DNA of 64,000 nucleotides. Source: Gentiana macrophylla. Its lineage: Eukaryota; Streptophyta; Magnoliopsida; Gentianales; Gentianaceae. The first letter of the stretch is position 1; each line of letters starts with the position of its first letter. The notes under the pieces are model-generated. The model saw only the letters and a list, made by a program, of their open reading frames with translations, searched no databases and was not told where the DNA came from. A program made the position numbers and the translations under genes. Positions 36,966 through 48,775 of this stretch are shown piece by piece. The DNA is taken from the NCBI GenBank assembly GCA_026214975.1, contig CM047815.1, positions 75,359,299 to 75,423,298 of the forward strand, in the 5' to 3' direction.

Positions 36966-38900
36966 TATGACTAAATTGCCCTTGCTTAAGCCATTCTTTT
37001 ACTTCAGCTTTTGAAGAAACTCAATGTCGGCTTATCTGTGTCGCTTTCGAAAAAACTCAACGTCGAAGTCAGAAAATTGCAGCGACGAACTTCAATCGTG
37101 AATCTTCCATTGTTTCGTTTCCAGATTCAGCTGATTGGTCATCTTATTCAAAGGATTCTTTCTCATCGGGTGTATTTGCCAAAAAAAAAACTGCTTATTG
37201 TTCAAATCGGAAATCTTAGTTTTATAAGTTAAATTTCAATGTTCTAATGAAATTGAACATAAATATGAGCTTCTTAAGTTTAATCCGTTCTTGATCATGT
37301 CTTTGATGTTTGTTTCTGAGTAATGTGTGTTGTTTATGAGAAATAATGTGATTCACTGCTGATTTTCTCTGATTCCTTTGTTAGCCTAATGATAGAACGG
37401 AAATCTGATTTTTATAAGATAAATTTCAATCTTCCTATGAAATTGAACATAAATCTGAGGTGTTTAAGTTTAATTCGTTCTTCATCATGTGTTTGATGTT
37501 TGTTTTCTGAATATTGTGTGTTTGATGACAAATAGCGTGATTCACTGCTAATTTTCTCTGATTAATTACTTTGTTGATTTTCTCTGATTCCTTTGTTATG
37601 TAGGATTTTGAATATTGTATTTCTTATATGTACTTACAGTGGAGAGTCATGTGTTTTGTATTTCCTATGTCTGCTTCGCATTAAAAAACGATGGAAGAAA
37701 TTATGCAAAAAACAGAACAAGTTCGAGGAGGAACTGCGAAGGATGCGTTTTAGGCTCGAAGATCAAGATAGATAAGTTCAATCAAGGTTAGGTGACTTGC
37801 AATCTTCAATACAGTCATCGTATCAGGCATTTATGCAATCACATATGCGATCACATATGCATTCTATTAGTGTCATGATAGAACAACATTCAAAAATCAT
37901 GGGAAGTTCAGTGTCGTGATCCTTTCGGTGGAGCAGCTTCCATTTTCCAACGCCGGTGATTATGCTTCAGCTCAAACAATAGAAGCAACAAAAAATTAAG
38001 TTGAGGAAGAGATGCAGAATGGTGCACGAAAGGTGTTATTTGAAATGCCCCATTCACCCAACAACTCGCTTTCTCTTCCAAATGTATCGAAAATGAACAA
38101 CACAAGGTGTTTGACGAATTGATCAAGCAGCCCAACAGTTTTTCTATCACCTTTTGGTTGTATAAAGTGTCCAAGCTATCTTTATTTCACCTAAGGTCGG
38201 GAATTACTTGTTTGATGAGGAGGGACAACTCCACTCATTGAAGCTTGAAGGTTTGAAGGATACGCGACAGTTGTTCGATGAAATGCCAAAACCGTTGTAG
38301 GTTAAGCATGATATTGTGGTTGATAGTTATAAAGACTTGGGGTATGAATATGATGCACCAAAAGATCAGTAATGATTCACTGTACATGCTACATTTCAAG
38401 CCTCACATTGAAGTTGGTAATAGTAAAGTAATAATGTTTGTATTCGACCCGGGCGGTAGATGTCAGGCTGCTCTAGAAATTATTAGGGAGTTCAAGCTAG
38501 AGAGGTTCCGATTGAGAGAAGATAGCATCAGTTTGTATTACTCATTACTTGAACATTCAAATTGTTTTCTGGTCAATAATAAAGATGTTGAAATCATGTT
38601 GGTTGTATCTGCTTCGTTTGGTGCATCACTTGTATAGACATATGTTGTTTGTAATGGTTCTAGTGTGGGTTCTACTTGTATTGAATCAGTTGCATCATCA
38701 TCTGTTACTGAATTTGATGATGAGGAGATCGATTTGCAGCCTATGTTTTGTCCTCGGATCGAGTATATGTTTGTCTTTTATGCATTTTATTTTGGATGTT
38801 CTATCTTTTTGTGTTTGTAGAATTGTGTTCATTTTCGTATTATATGTTATGTAAAAAATGGATGCATCCAAACAATTTCACAAAACATTTGTTTTAATAG
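36966..38900 (+). pseudogene. Unrecognised coding-like debris
   Basis: Several short plus-strand frames: a basic/coiled stretch KKLCKKQNKFEEELRRM near 37690, a frame at 38278-38637 containing MFVFDPGGRCQAALEIIREF and DSISLYYSLLEHSN, and an acidic ending VTEFDDEEIDLQ near 38720. The middle part resembles the N-terminal region of MULE transposases, but I cannot prove it. A two-copy repeat (about 37208 and 37398, 190 bp apart) lies at the 5' end. Frames are broken and no gene model can be drawn. Confidence 0.3.
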
Positions 38901-40110
38901 ACTTTGTTTCGTTTTGAGAGTTTGTTTGATATTATTACTCTATTTTTCAGGCGATTCACTAGTGAATATTAATAGTGATTTTGAATAACATTGAATTTGA
39001 CAATGAATTTCGAACAAACATAATTTTTGACAGTAGCATTGTAGTTACTGAAATTATGACTCAAAATCATACATGTACTAATCAAACAAGAGACAAAAAA
39101 AAGAGATTATATAATAATTGATGAAATATATAAACATTGATTAAAATAGTTGTCTCCTTCTCCCCGGTAATTCAAATCACTTCAATTTAGAACATACGTA
39201 TGAAAATAAGCCATGGTGTTTGCTTGGCATCTACACAATAATAGTGATGTTGGATTACATTGCGATGTTCATATGATTAGATGTAGCACAATTTACTATA
39301 TAAGCTTTGAATTCTTGTAATTCATCCGCCTTCCATTTTTTGTCGATCAACTGATTACGTGCAGTCTGGTAGATGTAGTACATGACATATATTGCCCCTT
39401 ATGATCTCATATACATCCAATAGGTATGTGATAATGTTTCGCATTGATCATACCTGCAAAAGATCAATGCAGACAACACATTTTTGGTTAGTGAATATGT
39501 TTAGCTTCTGAATCAAGGTTAGTACTATCAATATGACATTCACATATGTGTACTGTCAATATTCACTATAGTGAATATTCTCAGTGAATCAAACTTTTCA
39601 GGAACATAAGTGCTAGAAAACAGTTAACCATGACCCTAATAAGCAAGCAGGTAAAGCTAAAGTTGACATGACAACTAAGGAATCATTTGAATTTAAAGAA
39701 GCAGAAGTTGCTACTGTAAGAAAGCTGAACAACAACACCCTGAATGCATGTAAACAGTGAATGAATTCTAAAGTGAATTTCAGTGAATATATTATTTCAA
39801 TATGTAAAATCAATAATGCAGGTGCTGAAAAAGAAAATTAAAATATCTTATATATTAATCCACTAACTAATAATAACGCAGAGAACCAGTTTAGGAATAG
39901 CTATTTATTATAGAAAGAAATACTCACAAGTTCTCATGTTCAAGCTTTTCAGCAATAGATACAGCCTTGCCATTTTGACCATCCGTTTTGCTGAGAATAG
40001 CCTTTTGCCTGCTGTATTACATGTGCAAGTGAAACCTTGCTTCTTACAAGGCTCAGACTCTGGTTCCTGTCCCCTAGTTTTCTCATGATGTCTGAAAATG
40101 ATATGTTACG
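38901..40110. other. Intergenic, no gene seen
   Basis: AT-rich. A minus-strand frame near 40085-39930 looks faintly coding (cysteine-rich CKKQGFTCTC), but has no partner exons. Confidence 0.4.
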
Positions 40111-40139
40111 TGTGTGCTACTTCCTTTCAGTGTTGAAAA

Positions 40140-41232
40140 TGTGTCAAACCCAATCGGGTCGGACCGGATCCGACCGGGTCGAGTCATTTACAGTCTATTT
40201 AGTTCATGTAATAACTTTATTATGATTAATAAAAGAAATTTTATAATTATATATTTTGTTTATCTTTTTGAACCAATTATGTTAATTGAATATATAGTAA
40301 CGTCCTTAGTATTAAACTCTGATAAAGAAACTATGATAGTGATTATGGTTGACGAGATCTCTAATCTTTAATAAGTTCGATGCTTAAAAGTCTCTAGTCG
40401 TATGTATTGTCAAACAGGACTTTGACAGTATGATTAGACTAGCACGTATTGGATGTCTTCTGTCTTATTGAAGATAAGGATAGATCTTGTCTATCGAAGT
40501 GTGGAGACGTTTGGACTGTACGTGTACGTGTATTAGAGAATGCGTACGTTAGACTGACCCACTTACATTAAGTGTCGCAGTATGTGACAGTTGTGTAATA
40601 ATCCTGAGACCGGAGTCTATATGGCATCACGGTGTGGATTGTCATGCTTTGACGCAATTGAGGTTTCCCCTAGCCATGGGGCGATCATGCAGTAGTGCTC
40701 GGGTATGATATTAAAACATGCGTAGGATACGTGTTTGTTCGTCCGGGAATCGCGTATCCTATTTGATGTGATCCGTAGCCGAATCTGATCCGAAAATGCC
40801 CGAGGACTTGACCGAAGGCACCAATAAGATGAGCACCGCGACCCCAGCTAACTCAGAGCCAAAACCTTGTATAATGGACACCCAAAAGGTTCGCCACAAC
40901 CTCGATAAGTCCCGTTTGGAATCCACCAAACAACGGTTTGGAATCCACCAAAACCAACGTGAGAAAACTCACCAAAGCTTAAAAGCTTCAAATATAATAT
41001 ATCAAAATCTGTCTGTTTACAAAGAGTACAACTAAAGTCTTTTTATAGGCTAGAATAAAAGTTATAACCCACTCCCAAAGCGATGTGGGACAAAGTTATT
41101 TAATAGAAATAAAAATAAAAATAAAAATAAAAGAAATAAATACTAATAAAATTCTAATAAAATCTTCCACGGAAACAATGTGGGATAAATGATAACGTAA
41201 ATGGACTCCAAGCCAAAACATCTCATCTTCGA
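40140..41232 (-). repeat. LTR-like region downstream of the gag-like ORF
   Basis: On the minus strand the segment 41090-41040 reads GTCCCACATCGCTTTGGGAG, then TATAAC... and a TATA box CCTATAAAAAGACT near 41050, an arrangement common in plant LTR promoters. Boundaries not found. The part at 40400-40780 looks like LTR sequence as well. Confidence 0.4.
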
Positions 41233-42195
41233 TCACATCATTCCCTCCCGGTTGGAAAGGATTCGATCTCGAATCAAAAGGATGTCGTAGAAAGCAACAA
41301 CAAGGACAAAACAGGCCGAACCAATAACAAACACCAACGAGATGCCTGGATCAAATACAATGCGTAAATATGGCTTCAAATCACTAGAACGTCGAGCTAG
41401 TGATGAATACAACACCAAGGAAACCAATGCATGGTAATGTCGTGAGTGCTCAATGCAAATAATGTTCTCTGGAGCAACAACATAATCATAGGGATGAGAA
41501 TCTGGATAAACTGCAAAAGGATCAATGAAAGTGTGCTCCGGTTTGCCACCAATGTCTACAGGAACAAGAACATCCATAGGCAATGTAGGGCCTGGAGTGG
41601 GTTGATCAAATAACTCAGGGTGGACCTCAACTGGATGATCATCATGTGCATGAAAAGAAGACACAATAAAACTCGAGCAAGTAGTCGGTGAAGTAGGACC
41701 AACTTCACCATTTGCCTCGGGGATCGCCTCTGCCACGATCGACTCTTGGACTACCTCCACTAATTTTTCTCCAACAACCACCTCCTCTCGAGTGCTAACA
41801 ATCTCCACGGTGTCCTCTACTTTCTTCTGAGGGATACTAACATTCACCTGGTCGTCCGTAGGTGACGTCTCACGTAAATTACGTATTTTCTGCCATAAAT
41901 TAGGACAATCATAATAGTAATGATCACTCTCATGATAATGACCGCAATAAACAGAAAACAGCTCTGTAGAAGTCTTCTTAACCATATCTGTACCACCACG
42001 TGTACCTCTATTACCACGATTACTTCTACCACTGCGGTTATCTCTACCGCCACGGGTAGATTGCTCAGTTACTCCCTTCAACATATTATTCATCTCATCC
42101 ATCATATTATCAAAACGTCGTTCTATCATCTCCAAATTCCGATTCACCATATCATCAAAACGTCGTTCCATTTTCTCTAAATTTTGACTCATCAT
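41233..42195 (-). CDS. 320-codon gag-like ORF
   Basis: Open from ATG at 42195. The N-terminus is a repeated heptad-like coil (MERRFDD.../IERRFDN..., residues 9-40), then a basic RG-rich tract (48-70). A zinc-knuckle-like motif at C84-X2-Y87-X4-H92-X4-C97 has the second Cys replaced by Tyr. An acidic middle and a hydrophobic segment (about 283-308) follow. The last codons overlap, in another frame, a FDSRSNPFQPGGND reading that resembles the end of gypsy polyproteins. My inference is a retroelement gag start joined to a pol end by internal deletion. A host gene is less likely. Confidence 0.5.
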   Translation of the reverse strand: MMSQNLEKMERRFDDMVNRNLEMIERRFDNMMDEMNNMLKGVTEQSTRGGRDNRSGRSNRGNRGTRGGTDMVKKTSTELFSVYCGHYHESDHYYYDCPNLWQKIRNLRETSPTDDQVNVSIPQKKVEDTVEIVSTREEVVVGEKLVEVVQESIVAEAIPEANGEVGPTSPTTCSSFIVSSFHAHDDHPVEVHPELFDQPTPGPTLPMDVLVPVDIGGKPEHTFIDPFAVYPDSHPYDYVVAPENIICIEHSRHYHALVSLVLYSSLARRSSDLKPYLRIVFDPGISLVFVIGSACFVLVVAFYDILLIRDRILSNREGMM

Positions 42196-43319
42196 ATCAC
42201 CAAAATTTCAAAAATAGACATCCATAGGACTCTTCTTTGACATTATTCAATAGCTCCAAAATAACCAAACAAGAATATTTGGCAAGGATTTTTTTTTGGG
42301 TTTTTTTTTTTTGGAGAGATGTAATAGAAATCACGGGTGTGATAGAAATCACACCTAGGGTATGAATCCTTTGTCCATAAGCAGGGGGTTTTTTTGGGAG
42401 TTGGTTTGCAGAATCACACCAGAAAAAGTAAAATTATAAAAAAAGAAAAGAAAGAATACTACCGTAATTCTCTTTTTGCAAAAGGAGATTTATAGCTAAG
42501 ACGAAGTCAAATAGCGGCTGGGTTGTTGGACGATTTTTTTTTTTTGATGATAAAATAGGAAAATAAGATGAATGAACAAAGGCTGGAAATTCGCTAGTAG
42601 CAATTTGCAGGGATTTTTTTACTGTTTTTTAATAACTAAAAATTGATGAATAAGGACAAGTACAGGCAACGCTAGGATTTTTTTTTGGGGGCTTTAGTTA
42701 TTTAAGCTTGTCAACCGAAATTGTTGCAACAATAAGCTTATGACATAAATCATGTCATGAACAAGCTTGGACTCTCCAAGTTAGGTGAAAAGCCATTAAT
42801 GCCCTCCCCCCTTCTTGATTTGGGGTGATTTACTTAACACTAAAAATGTAATTAACCCTTAATTAAACATCCCATTAAACTTTGCTTAATCCGACCCCCT
42901 AAATTAGGACGGGTAAATTAACCAACCCTAATTTACGCGCCAAAATCAGATCAGTATCCAATTACTCTGCTTCCGCCCCTCTCTTTGCAAAGCGAATAAC
43001 TCTGCTGTGTCTCTCCATCGGTGTCCAGGTCATTGTCCTCGCTGAACAACCCTCTCTTTTTCTTCTTCTCCAATCAATCATTGTCTTAGCCGAGCCGGGT
43101 GGTAATCGAAAGGGTTTCTTGGCTTCCATACCGGTATGTGAATTTAGGGAAATTGAGTTTGTTAGTTTACTTACCTGCATGGGATTAGCTTAAACCGTGT
43201 GTTTAACTCTGAATTGAATTGAAAATGGGGCGACCACGATTGAAAATGGATATTTGATTTGAATTGAAATGGTTAAATGTTGAATTGGTGATTTGTGCGA
43301 TTATTACCCGGTATGACTA

Positions 43320-43366
<47 letters not shown>

Positions 43367-43430
43367 ATTTGGTTATATCTAGCTGCATTTCCAGGTGAAT
43401 GGTAATCGTATTAATCTTAAAATATTGATT
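42196..43430. other. Low-complexity DNA between retroelement and MULE
   Basis: T-rich runs (42291-42312, 42533-42544), a GCTTGTCAACCG...AATAAGCTTATGAC block with internal palindromes near 42709, and a (TA)n tract at 43323-43365. No gene. Confidence 0.5.
43323..43365. repeat. (TA)n microsatellite
   Basis: About 43 bases of TA dinucleotide upstream of the MULE coding region. Confidence 0.95.
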
Positions 43431-43540
43431 ATAGTGTGACACAAGTTTAAACTTGTTAATGGCTATGTGAACTTCTATCTGCATTTCAAGGTGGATTGAT
43501 TATAGTGTGACACAAGTTTAAACTTGTTAATGGCTATTTG
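43428..43540. repeat. 71-bp tandem duplication with 16-bp palindromes
   Basis: ACAAGTTTAAACTTGT, a perfect palindrome, occurs at 43441-43456 and 43512-43527, each preceded by TATAGTGTGAC and followed by TAATGGCTAT. Confidence 0.9.
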
Positions 43541-43679
43541 AACGGAATTATGGATTTTGTCTATGTGTATATTGGTTTGTAATTATTGTATTGAATAAAA
43601 CAGGATCTCGGTGAAGCGTGATGGAAGATAAAGTTTGTATTTTTATATTTTACCTGTGGAGATTGAAAAAACGTCAATG

Positions 43680-46297
43680 GTCTATGGTCTTGGAAGTATG
43701 TAGGGTTACGAGTGTCAAAAAAGAACATTACATTTGAAGAATTGTATGACATGGTGAAAATGAGTTGGAAATCGATACAACTAAGTATGAGTTTGAGATG
43801 AAATATATGGTCCCCATTAGTAAAGCTAGACCGATGGTGCTTGATTGCGATAAGCTTGTGAATCGGTTTATATATGTTTGTAATTTAAAACAAGATGCTT
43901 TATTAATATGTTTGAAGGAAAAGGAAAAGTGTACCGAGGTTTATGAAAGTCAAGAAACATGTGAAGTAATAAATGTGTCGGAAAGTCAAGAAACATGTGT
44001 TGAAAGAGATGAAGAGACAGATGTTGATGTTTTGGCAAATGGGATGAAAGAGATGTTGGATGTAAGAAGAGAAAGCATGGAGACATGTGTTGAAAAGAAT
44101 GTTAATGAAGAGATAGATGTGGATGTTGTTGGGAATGCCATTGAAGAGATGTTGGATGTAAGAATAGAAAGCATAGAGACATGTGTTGAAAAGACTGTTA
44201 ATGAAGAGATAGATGTGGATGTTGTTGGGAATGCCATGAAAGAGATGTTGGATGTAAGAATAGAAAGCATAGAGACATGTGTCGAAGATTCTCATTTGAA
44301 CACGGGGGGTGACAACATGGACTTTAATGAGCAACTTAAAGACTCCTTATTGGTGAATTTGGGTGAAGATGTTTATTTAGAAGAATCATATCAGAGAATT
44401 AGCATGAGCGGGGCTGATGAATTGTCAAATGAGAATCTTGATGGCTTTGTTGAGAGAAATGAGGTTGTTGATCCCTTGAATACACCCCCAACTATGGTTA
44501 ACGTGCAAAGAATTGAACATGAAGACTTTCGTTGTAGCCGTCATCAGTAGGTGATACTTTAGTGTGCATTCCCAACATGAAGACTTTCGTGTGAGCGATC
44601 CGTTTAAATGCAAAAGTTTTTGGTATTCAAACTTGCGAAGTTGGCTACGAAGTACAAGTTTGAATTCAAAACGCAAACTTCCAACAAAAGCGTTTATTCG
44701 CTTTTATGTGAAGCCGCCGGATGCAAATGGCGCTTATGAGCCACCAAACTTCAAGCACCATCTGAGCGATTTGTAGTGGTAACGTATGCAAACAAGCATA
44801 GCTGCCCACCTATTACTCCTCGAAAGACCATAGACATGCTACGCACAAGCTAATTGGCACATACTTTGCCGGAAGGTTTAAAGATGCCAATCGTATTAAC
44901 GTACCAAAGGACTTGATGCATGATTTCCAAAGAAGAATTTGGATATGATGTACCTTATTGCAAGGCTTACAGGGCTAAGGGTTATGCGAGAAAGATTGAT
45001 AAGGGTAATCCAAACAAAAGTTGGGAGAATTACCCAAATATTGTTATAAATTCAAGGCTAGAAACCCGACCTTCGTATATCATATTGAAAAAGTGATGGG
45101 AATTTTTCAAATACTTTTCATGGCACTTGGTCAAAGTATTGAGGGATTTTATTTGGCGATGCGGAAAGTCATTTACGTGGACGGCACGCATTTAAAAACG
45201 CGTTATAAAGGGACCTTACTTGTGGCAACATGTCAAGATGCAAATCATCAAATATTTCCACTTGCTTGGGGTGTTGTTGCTTCTGAAAGTATAGAGTCTT
45301 GGACATGGTTTTTGATAAGCTAAAACCCATCATTGGGGACACGAATGATCTTGCGATACTTTACGATCGTGCCGATAGTATTAAAACATCTTTCAAGGCG
45401 GTGTTTAAGAATGCGCACCATGGGCATTGCATGTATCACATGCAAAAGAATTTGAGGATGAAATATCCCGGACATGGTGTGGAAAGCTCTTTCGAAAAGT
45501 CGCAGAGGCCTATCTGACGAGAATTCAAGTTGCATTTGAAACTTTATGTAGTAAATGTCCGAAAGATGACGAATATTTGAAAGAAGCGAGATTCCCTATG
45601 TGGGCTAGAGCTAAATTTGAGGGATTCGTTACAACATAATGACCACAAACCATGCCGAGTCTGTGAATGCTAGGCTAAAGCGCACGAGAATTTTCAATTG
45701 TTGGGTTGATTGAACATATCCGGGAGATGTTACAGAGTGGTTTGCTAAAAGAAATGAATCATCTACAAATTGCCAAGATGCACTTACTCCCAAAATTGAA
45801 ATCGAAGTGAACAAAAGCTTAGTCAAAAGCGAACGATTTTCGAGTTAATACACTTTCCTCGGATATGTATGATGTTCGTGAAAAGGATCTTTGTTATTTC
45901 TTACATCGTTGAGTTGGATTTGAAGACTTGTACATGTAAAAATTCCAGATGGATATGTATCCATGCGAGCATGCAAATTTCTTTGTGTTGAAGTATACAG
46001 GGAAGCAAGCCTCCAAGTATTGCACTTGGTATTATAGCGTCAATTGTTAGAGGCTAGGTTATTCCAAATGTGTGTATCCACTTCAAAATGAAGATGAATG
46101 TGTGTATCCCGATGATGTGCTTAACGATGTGGTTTTGCCACCGAAGGTGCAAAAGAGACAAAGTGGACGGCCATCAAAAAGAGGAAACGCGGCCCGGGAC
46201 GAAAAGACGCAAGTATGTTTGTGGAAAATGCGGTGTCAATGGTCATTACGCTTCCACTTGTAAGAGTTTGATTGGTGGAGAAATGCTCACCAAATGA
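43680..46297 (+). pseudogene. MuDR-type (MULE) transposase pseudogene
   Basis: The domain order matches plant MULE transposases. A PB1-like N-terminus has ITFEELYDMVKM and MVPISKARPMVLDC (43720-43850). An acidic repeat region lies at 44005-44289. The MuDR zinc-binding DNA-binding domain has KFEFKTQTSNKSVYSLLCEA and NKHSCPP (44650-44810). In the MULE catalytic core the first Asp is in YVDGTHLK (45180-45182) and a likely second Asp is in LYDRAD (45365-45367), followed by HCMYHMQKNLR and NHAESVNARLKR (45650). A SWIM finger has C-X-C...CEHANFF near 45970, and a zinc knuckle reads CGKCGVNGHYASTC near 46220. At least five frameshifts or stops, for example a lost base at WFL/DKL near 45315. Terminal inverted repeats were not found. 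Confidence 0.9.
44005..44289 (+). repeat. 96-bp in-frame tandem repeat
   Basis: Three units of 32 codons (starting 44005, 44101, 44197) inside the N-terminal MULE frame, each with NEEIDVDVV.N....MLDVR and ending ETCVE. Units 2 and 3 are almost identical, unit 1 is diverged. Confidence 0.92.
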
Positions 46298-46730
46298 CAC
46301 TCTACTTTGCCATGATAAGGTATTGTATGGATTAATATTTAGAGTTCTTTTTATATTCAATCATGTTACATTGCATTAAGCTTGTTACCTTTTTTCTTTG
46401 ACAATGTTACAGGAAGGCGATGGGATACATATTGTGGCTGTTTAAGTATTAGTGTTGATGAAGAGGATGAGATGTTTACATATTGTGGATGTTTAATCAT
46501 TGAGGATGATTGGTTGATGTGTAAGATTCGAAGACGTAACTTGTGTTGTATTTTGAATAATGGAAAGTGATGTGTTGATGTGTTTGTTTGTTATTGTATT
46601 TTTTTTTTGAGAAGAGTTATTGTATTTTGAATAATGGCAAATTCTATGTGTTGGTTGTTCTTCTTTGGTTGATTGGTTGATGTTTAAATCTGGAAGATGT
46701 AGATGATGTTGAATTTTGAATGATGGCAAA
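46298..46730. other. 3' flank of the MULE pseudogene
   Basis: No coding signal. Contains T-rich and TTGAATAATGG-type short repeats (near 46552 and 46625). Confidence 0.5.
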
Positions 46731-46740
46731 TTGATGTGTT

Positions 46741-47140
46741 GGTTGTTCTCATTTGTTTAATGTGAAGGGAAGTTGTTCGAGTGTCACGAATGTGGTGTTT
46801 TATGTCCATTAAGGGTGTTGTAAAACATTCACTCTAAAAGCAGTTTAAACTTGTGTCGGCCCTGAAACAAGTTCAAGCTTGTGTAGCCCCATGAAACGGG
46901 TTTAAGCTTGTAAAACATTTATGTGTTGGTTGTTCTCATTTGTTTAATGTGAAGGGACGTTGTTTGAGTGTCACGAATGTGGTGTTTTGCGTCCATTAAG
47001 GGTGTTGTAAAACATTCACTCTAGAAACAGGTTTAAACTTGTGTCGGCCCTGAAAACAAGTTCAAGCTTGTGTTGCCCCAGGATACGGGTTTAAGCTTGT
47101 AAAACATTGATGTGTTGATTGTTCTCCTTTTTGTTTAATG
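46741..47140. repeat. 187-bp tandem duplication
   Basis: Two copies (from 46741 and 46928) and the start of a third near 47115. Each holds CATTAAGGGTGTTGTAAAAC, GTTTAAACTTGTGTCGGCC and GTTCAAGCTTGTGT. It shares the AACTTGTGT motif found widely across 43-61 kb. Confidence 0.9.
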
Positions 47141-47240
47141 TGATAACCATTCAAATCATTCAAATAACCATTAGATAAGAAAACCAAATGAAATGTACAG
47201 AAATATACAGAGAAATCTGAAATACCAAGAAATTAAGTTT

Positions 47241-48775
47241 TTATTTCGTAAGATGACATCTGAAATAAAAGGTTAGACAAGTAATAGTCAATAATACAAG
47301 TTTCTTTTGAGATGAATTGTTCCCTACCCTGGTCTTCTCAAGTAGTGTCTCCAGCGCGAGTAATCCTTTCTCTATCATGGAGTAACATTTGAACCATGGA
47401 ATCAAATTATGACCTCTCAATAACTTCGGTGACGTTGATCTCAACTTGTTCAATTTTTTTGCATCATTGTCTCGCATGCACTTTATCATTTCAATATCAT
47501 TTTGAAGGACACCGATTGTGCATTCAAGTTTATCTATTTTCTTCATCAAGTTCACAGATGTAACATCTTCATGTGGCCCAATAGATGAAGACACCTTGCC
47601 ATATGGCCTTAGTAGATGAAGACACTTTGCCATATGGCCCGATGAGATCTGAACACCTTGTCCCGCCATATGAAATAGTCACATTTGACTTCATCATCCT
47701 GCAAAATAAGAAATTCCAATTATTATACAGACACATTATCCCTTGAAAGTAAATGGAAAGTATAACCAAAAAAATTAGTCATACCGGCCAATAAGGACAA
47801 CCGTAGAACAGTCTCCCTGGGTTAGCATCTGTTCCTGAAGTCACCAATTTTGCAGGAACGCCACATTTGCATAACAATGTACGCTCATGAAATGTCCTAG
47901 ATTCATTTACCTTGCTAGAAGAACTGGAAATCGGAGAAGTACCCTTCATATTTTGCTTCAAGTTCGTTTCAGAGATTGCAGGCACTATGAAAAGAATTGT
48001 GCATAATTGAGAATTAAATGGTCTGTCTATATCTCAAATAAATAACTAAACGCCCCTAACAAGTACTCCCGATTCGCAAGAGTGCAATCTATGAGTGAAT
48101 TTGACTGCTTCTTCGTTTAAAAAAAAAAACATAATTCATAAGAGCATAGTAACTCACCAAAATTAGCTCTGTTAAGTAATTGATGTCTAGGTAAATTCAC
48201 CCCAATATGTTAGAAATTAGCTCAAATTCACAAAAATGTAACCAAATTTCTGGAAAAACAAAAGAGTTGCCTCGGAAAGCCCCTGGAAGAAAAGCTAAAA
48301 CAAAAGAGCAGAGTAACTCACCAAAATTCTGTTAAGTAATTGATGTCTAGGTAGATTCACACAAATATGTTAGAAATTAGCTCAAATTCAAAAAAAATGG
48401 TGCCAAATTTCTGGAAAAACAAAAGAGTTGCCTCGGAAAGCCCATAGAAGAAAAGCTAAAACAAAAGAGCAGAGTAACTCACCAAAATTAGCTCTGTTAA
48501 GGCAATGATGCTCTGTTAATTCACACAAATATGTTAGAAATTAGTTCAAATTCAAACAAAAGAGGTACTTCACAAAGCCCATAGAAGAAAAGCTAAAACA
48601 AAAGAGCAGAGTAACTCACCAAAATTAGCTCTAGTTGGTTTCTTTAATGGAGATTTTGAAGGTTGAATGGTGGGAAGATCAAAAGAGGGAAACACATCAA
48701 TGAAAGGGGCGGGGGTGTACTTGGGTTGGTTAGAGGGGTTAGTTGTGGGTGAAGAATTCGAATCAAATCAAATAG
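47241..48775 (-). pseudogene. GRF-type zinc-finger gene, decayed
   Basis: Three exons on the minus strand: about 48775-48620 (proline/serine-rich, ...PLKKPTRANF), 47984-47785 and 47698-47241, with good donors and acceptors and reading phase kept across both introns. Exons 2-3 encode a GRF finger: CKCGVPAKL, TDANPGRLFYGCPYW, then KCDYFIWRD. In plants these small nucleic-acid-binding proteins usually end in a coiled coil. Here the coil (LMKKIDKLECTIGVLQNDIE) is in a different frame, because a 31-bp repeat (47584-47645) shifts the frame and a stop follows WQSVFIY. No in-frame ATG is visible in exon 1. It follows the MULE relic, facing it, and may be transposon-associated. Confidence 0.75.
48141..48640. 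repeat. Tandem repeat inside GRF-gene intron 1
   Basis: Four units (near 48141, 48306, 48467, 48603), spaced about 165, 161 and 136 bp apart. Each has GTAACTCACCAAAATT, i.e. the exon-1/intron-1 junction AATTTTG^GTGAGTTAC on the minus strand. Confidence 0.85.

Noticed and set aside
43868..44334. Minus-strand frames with repeated Phe/Ile/Ser text
   Set aside because: Antisense shadows of the in-frame 96-bp repeat of the MULE gene.
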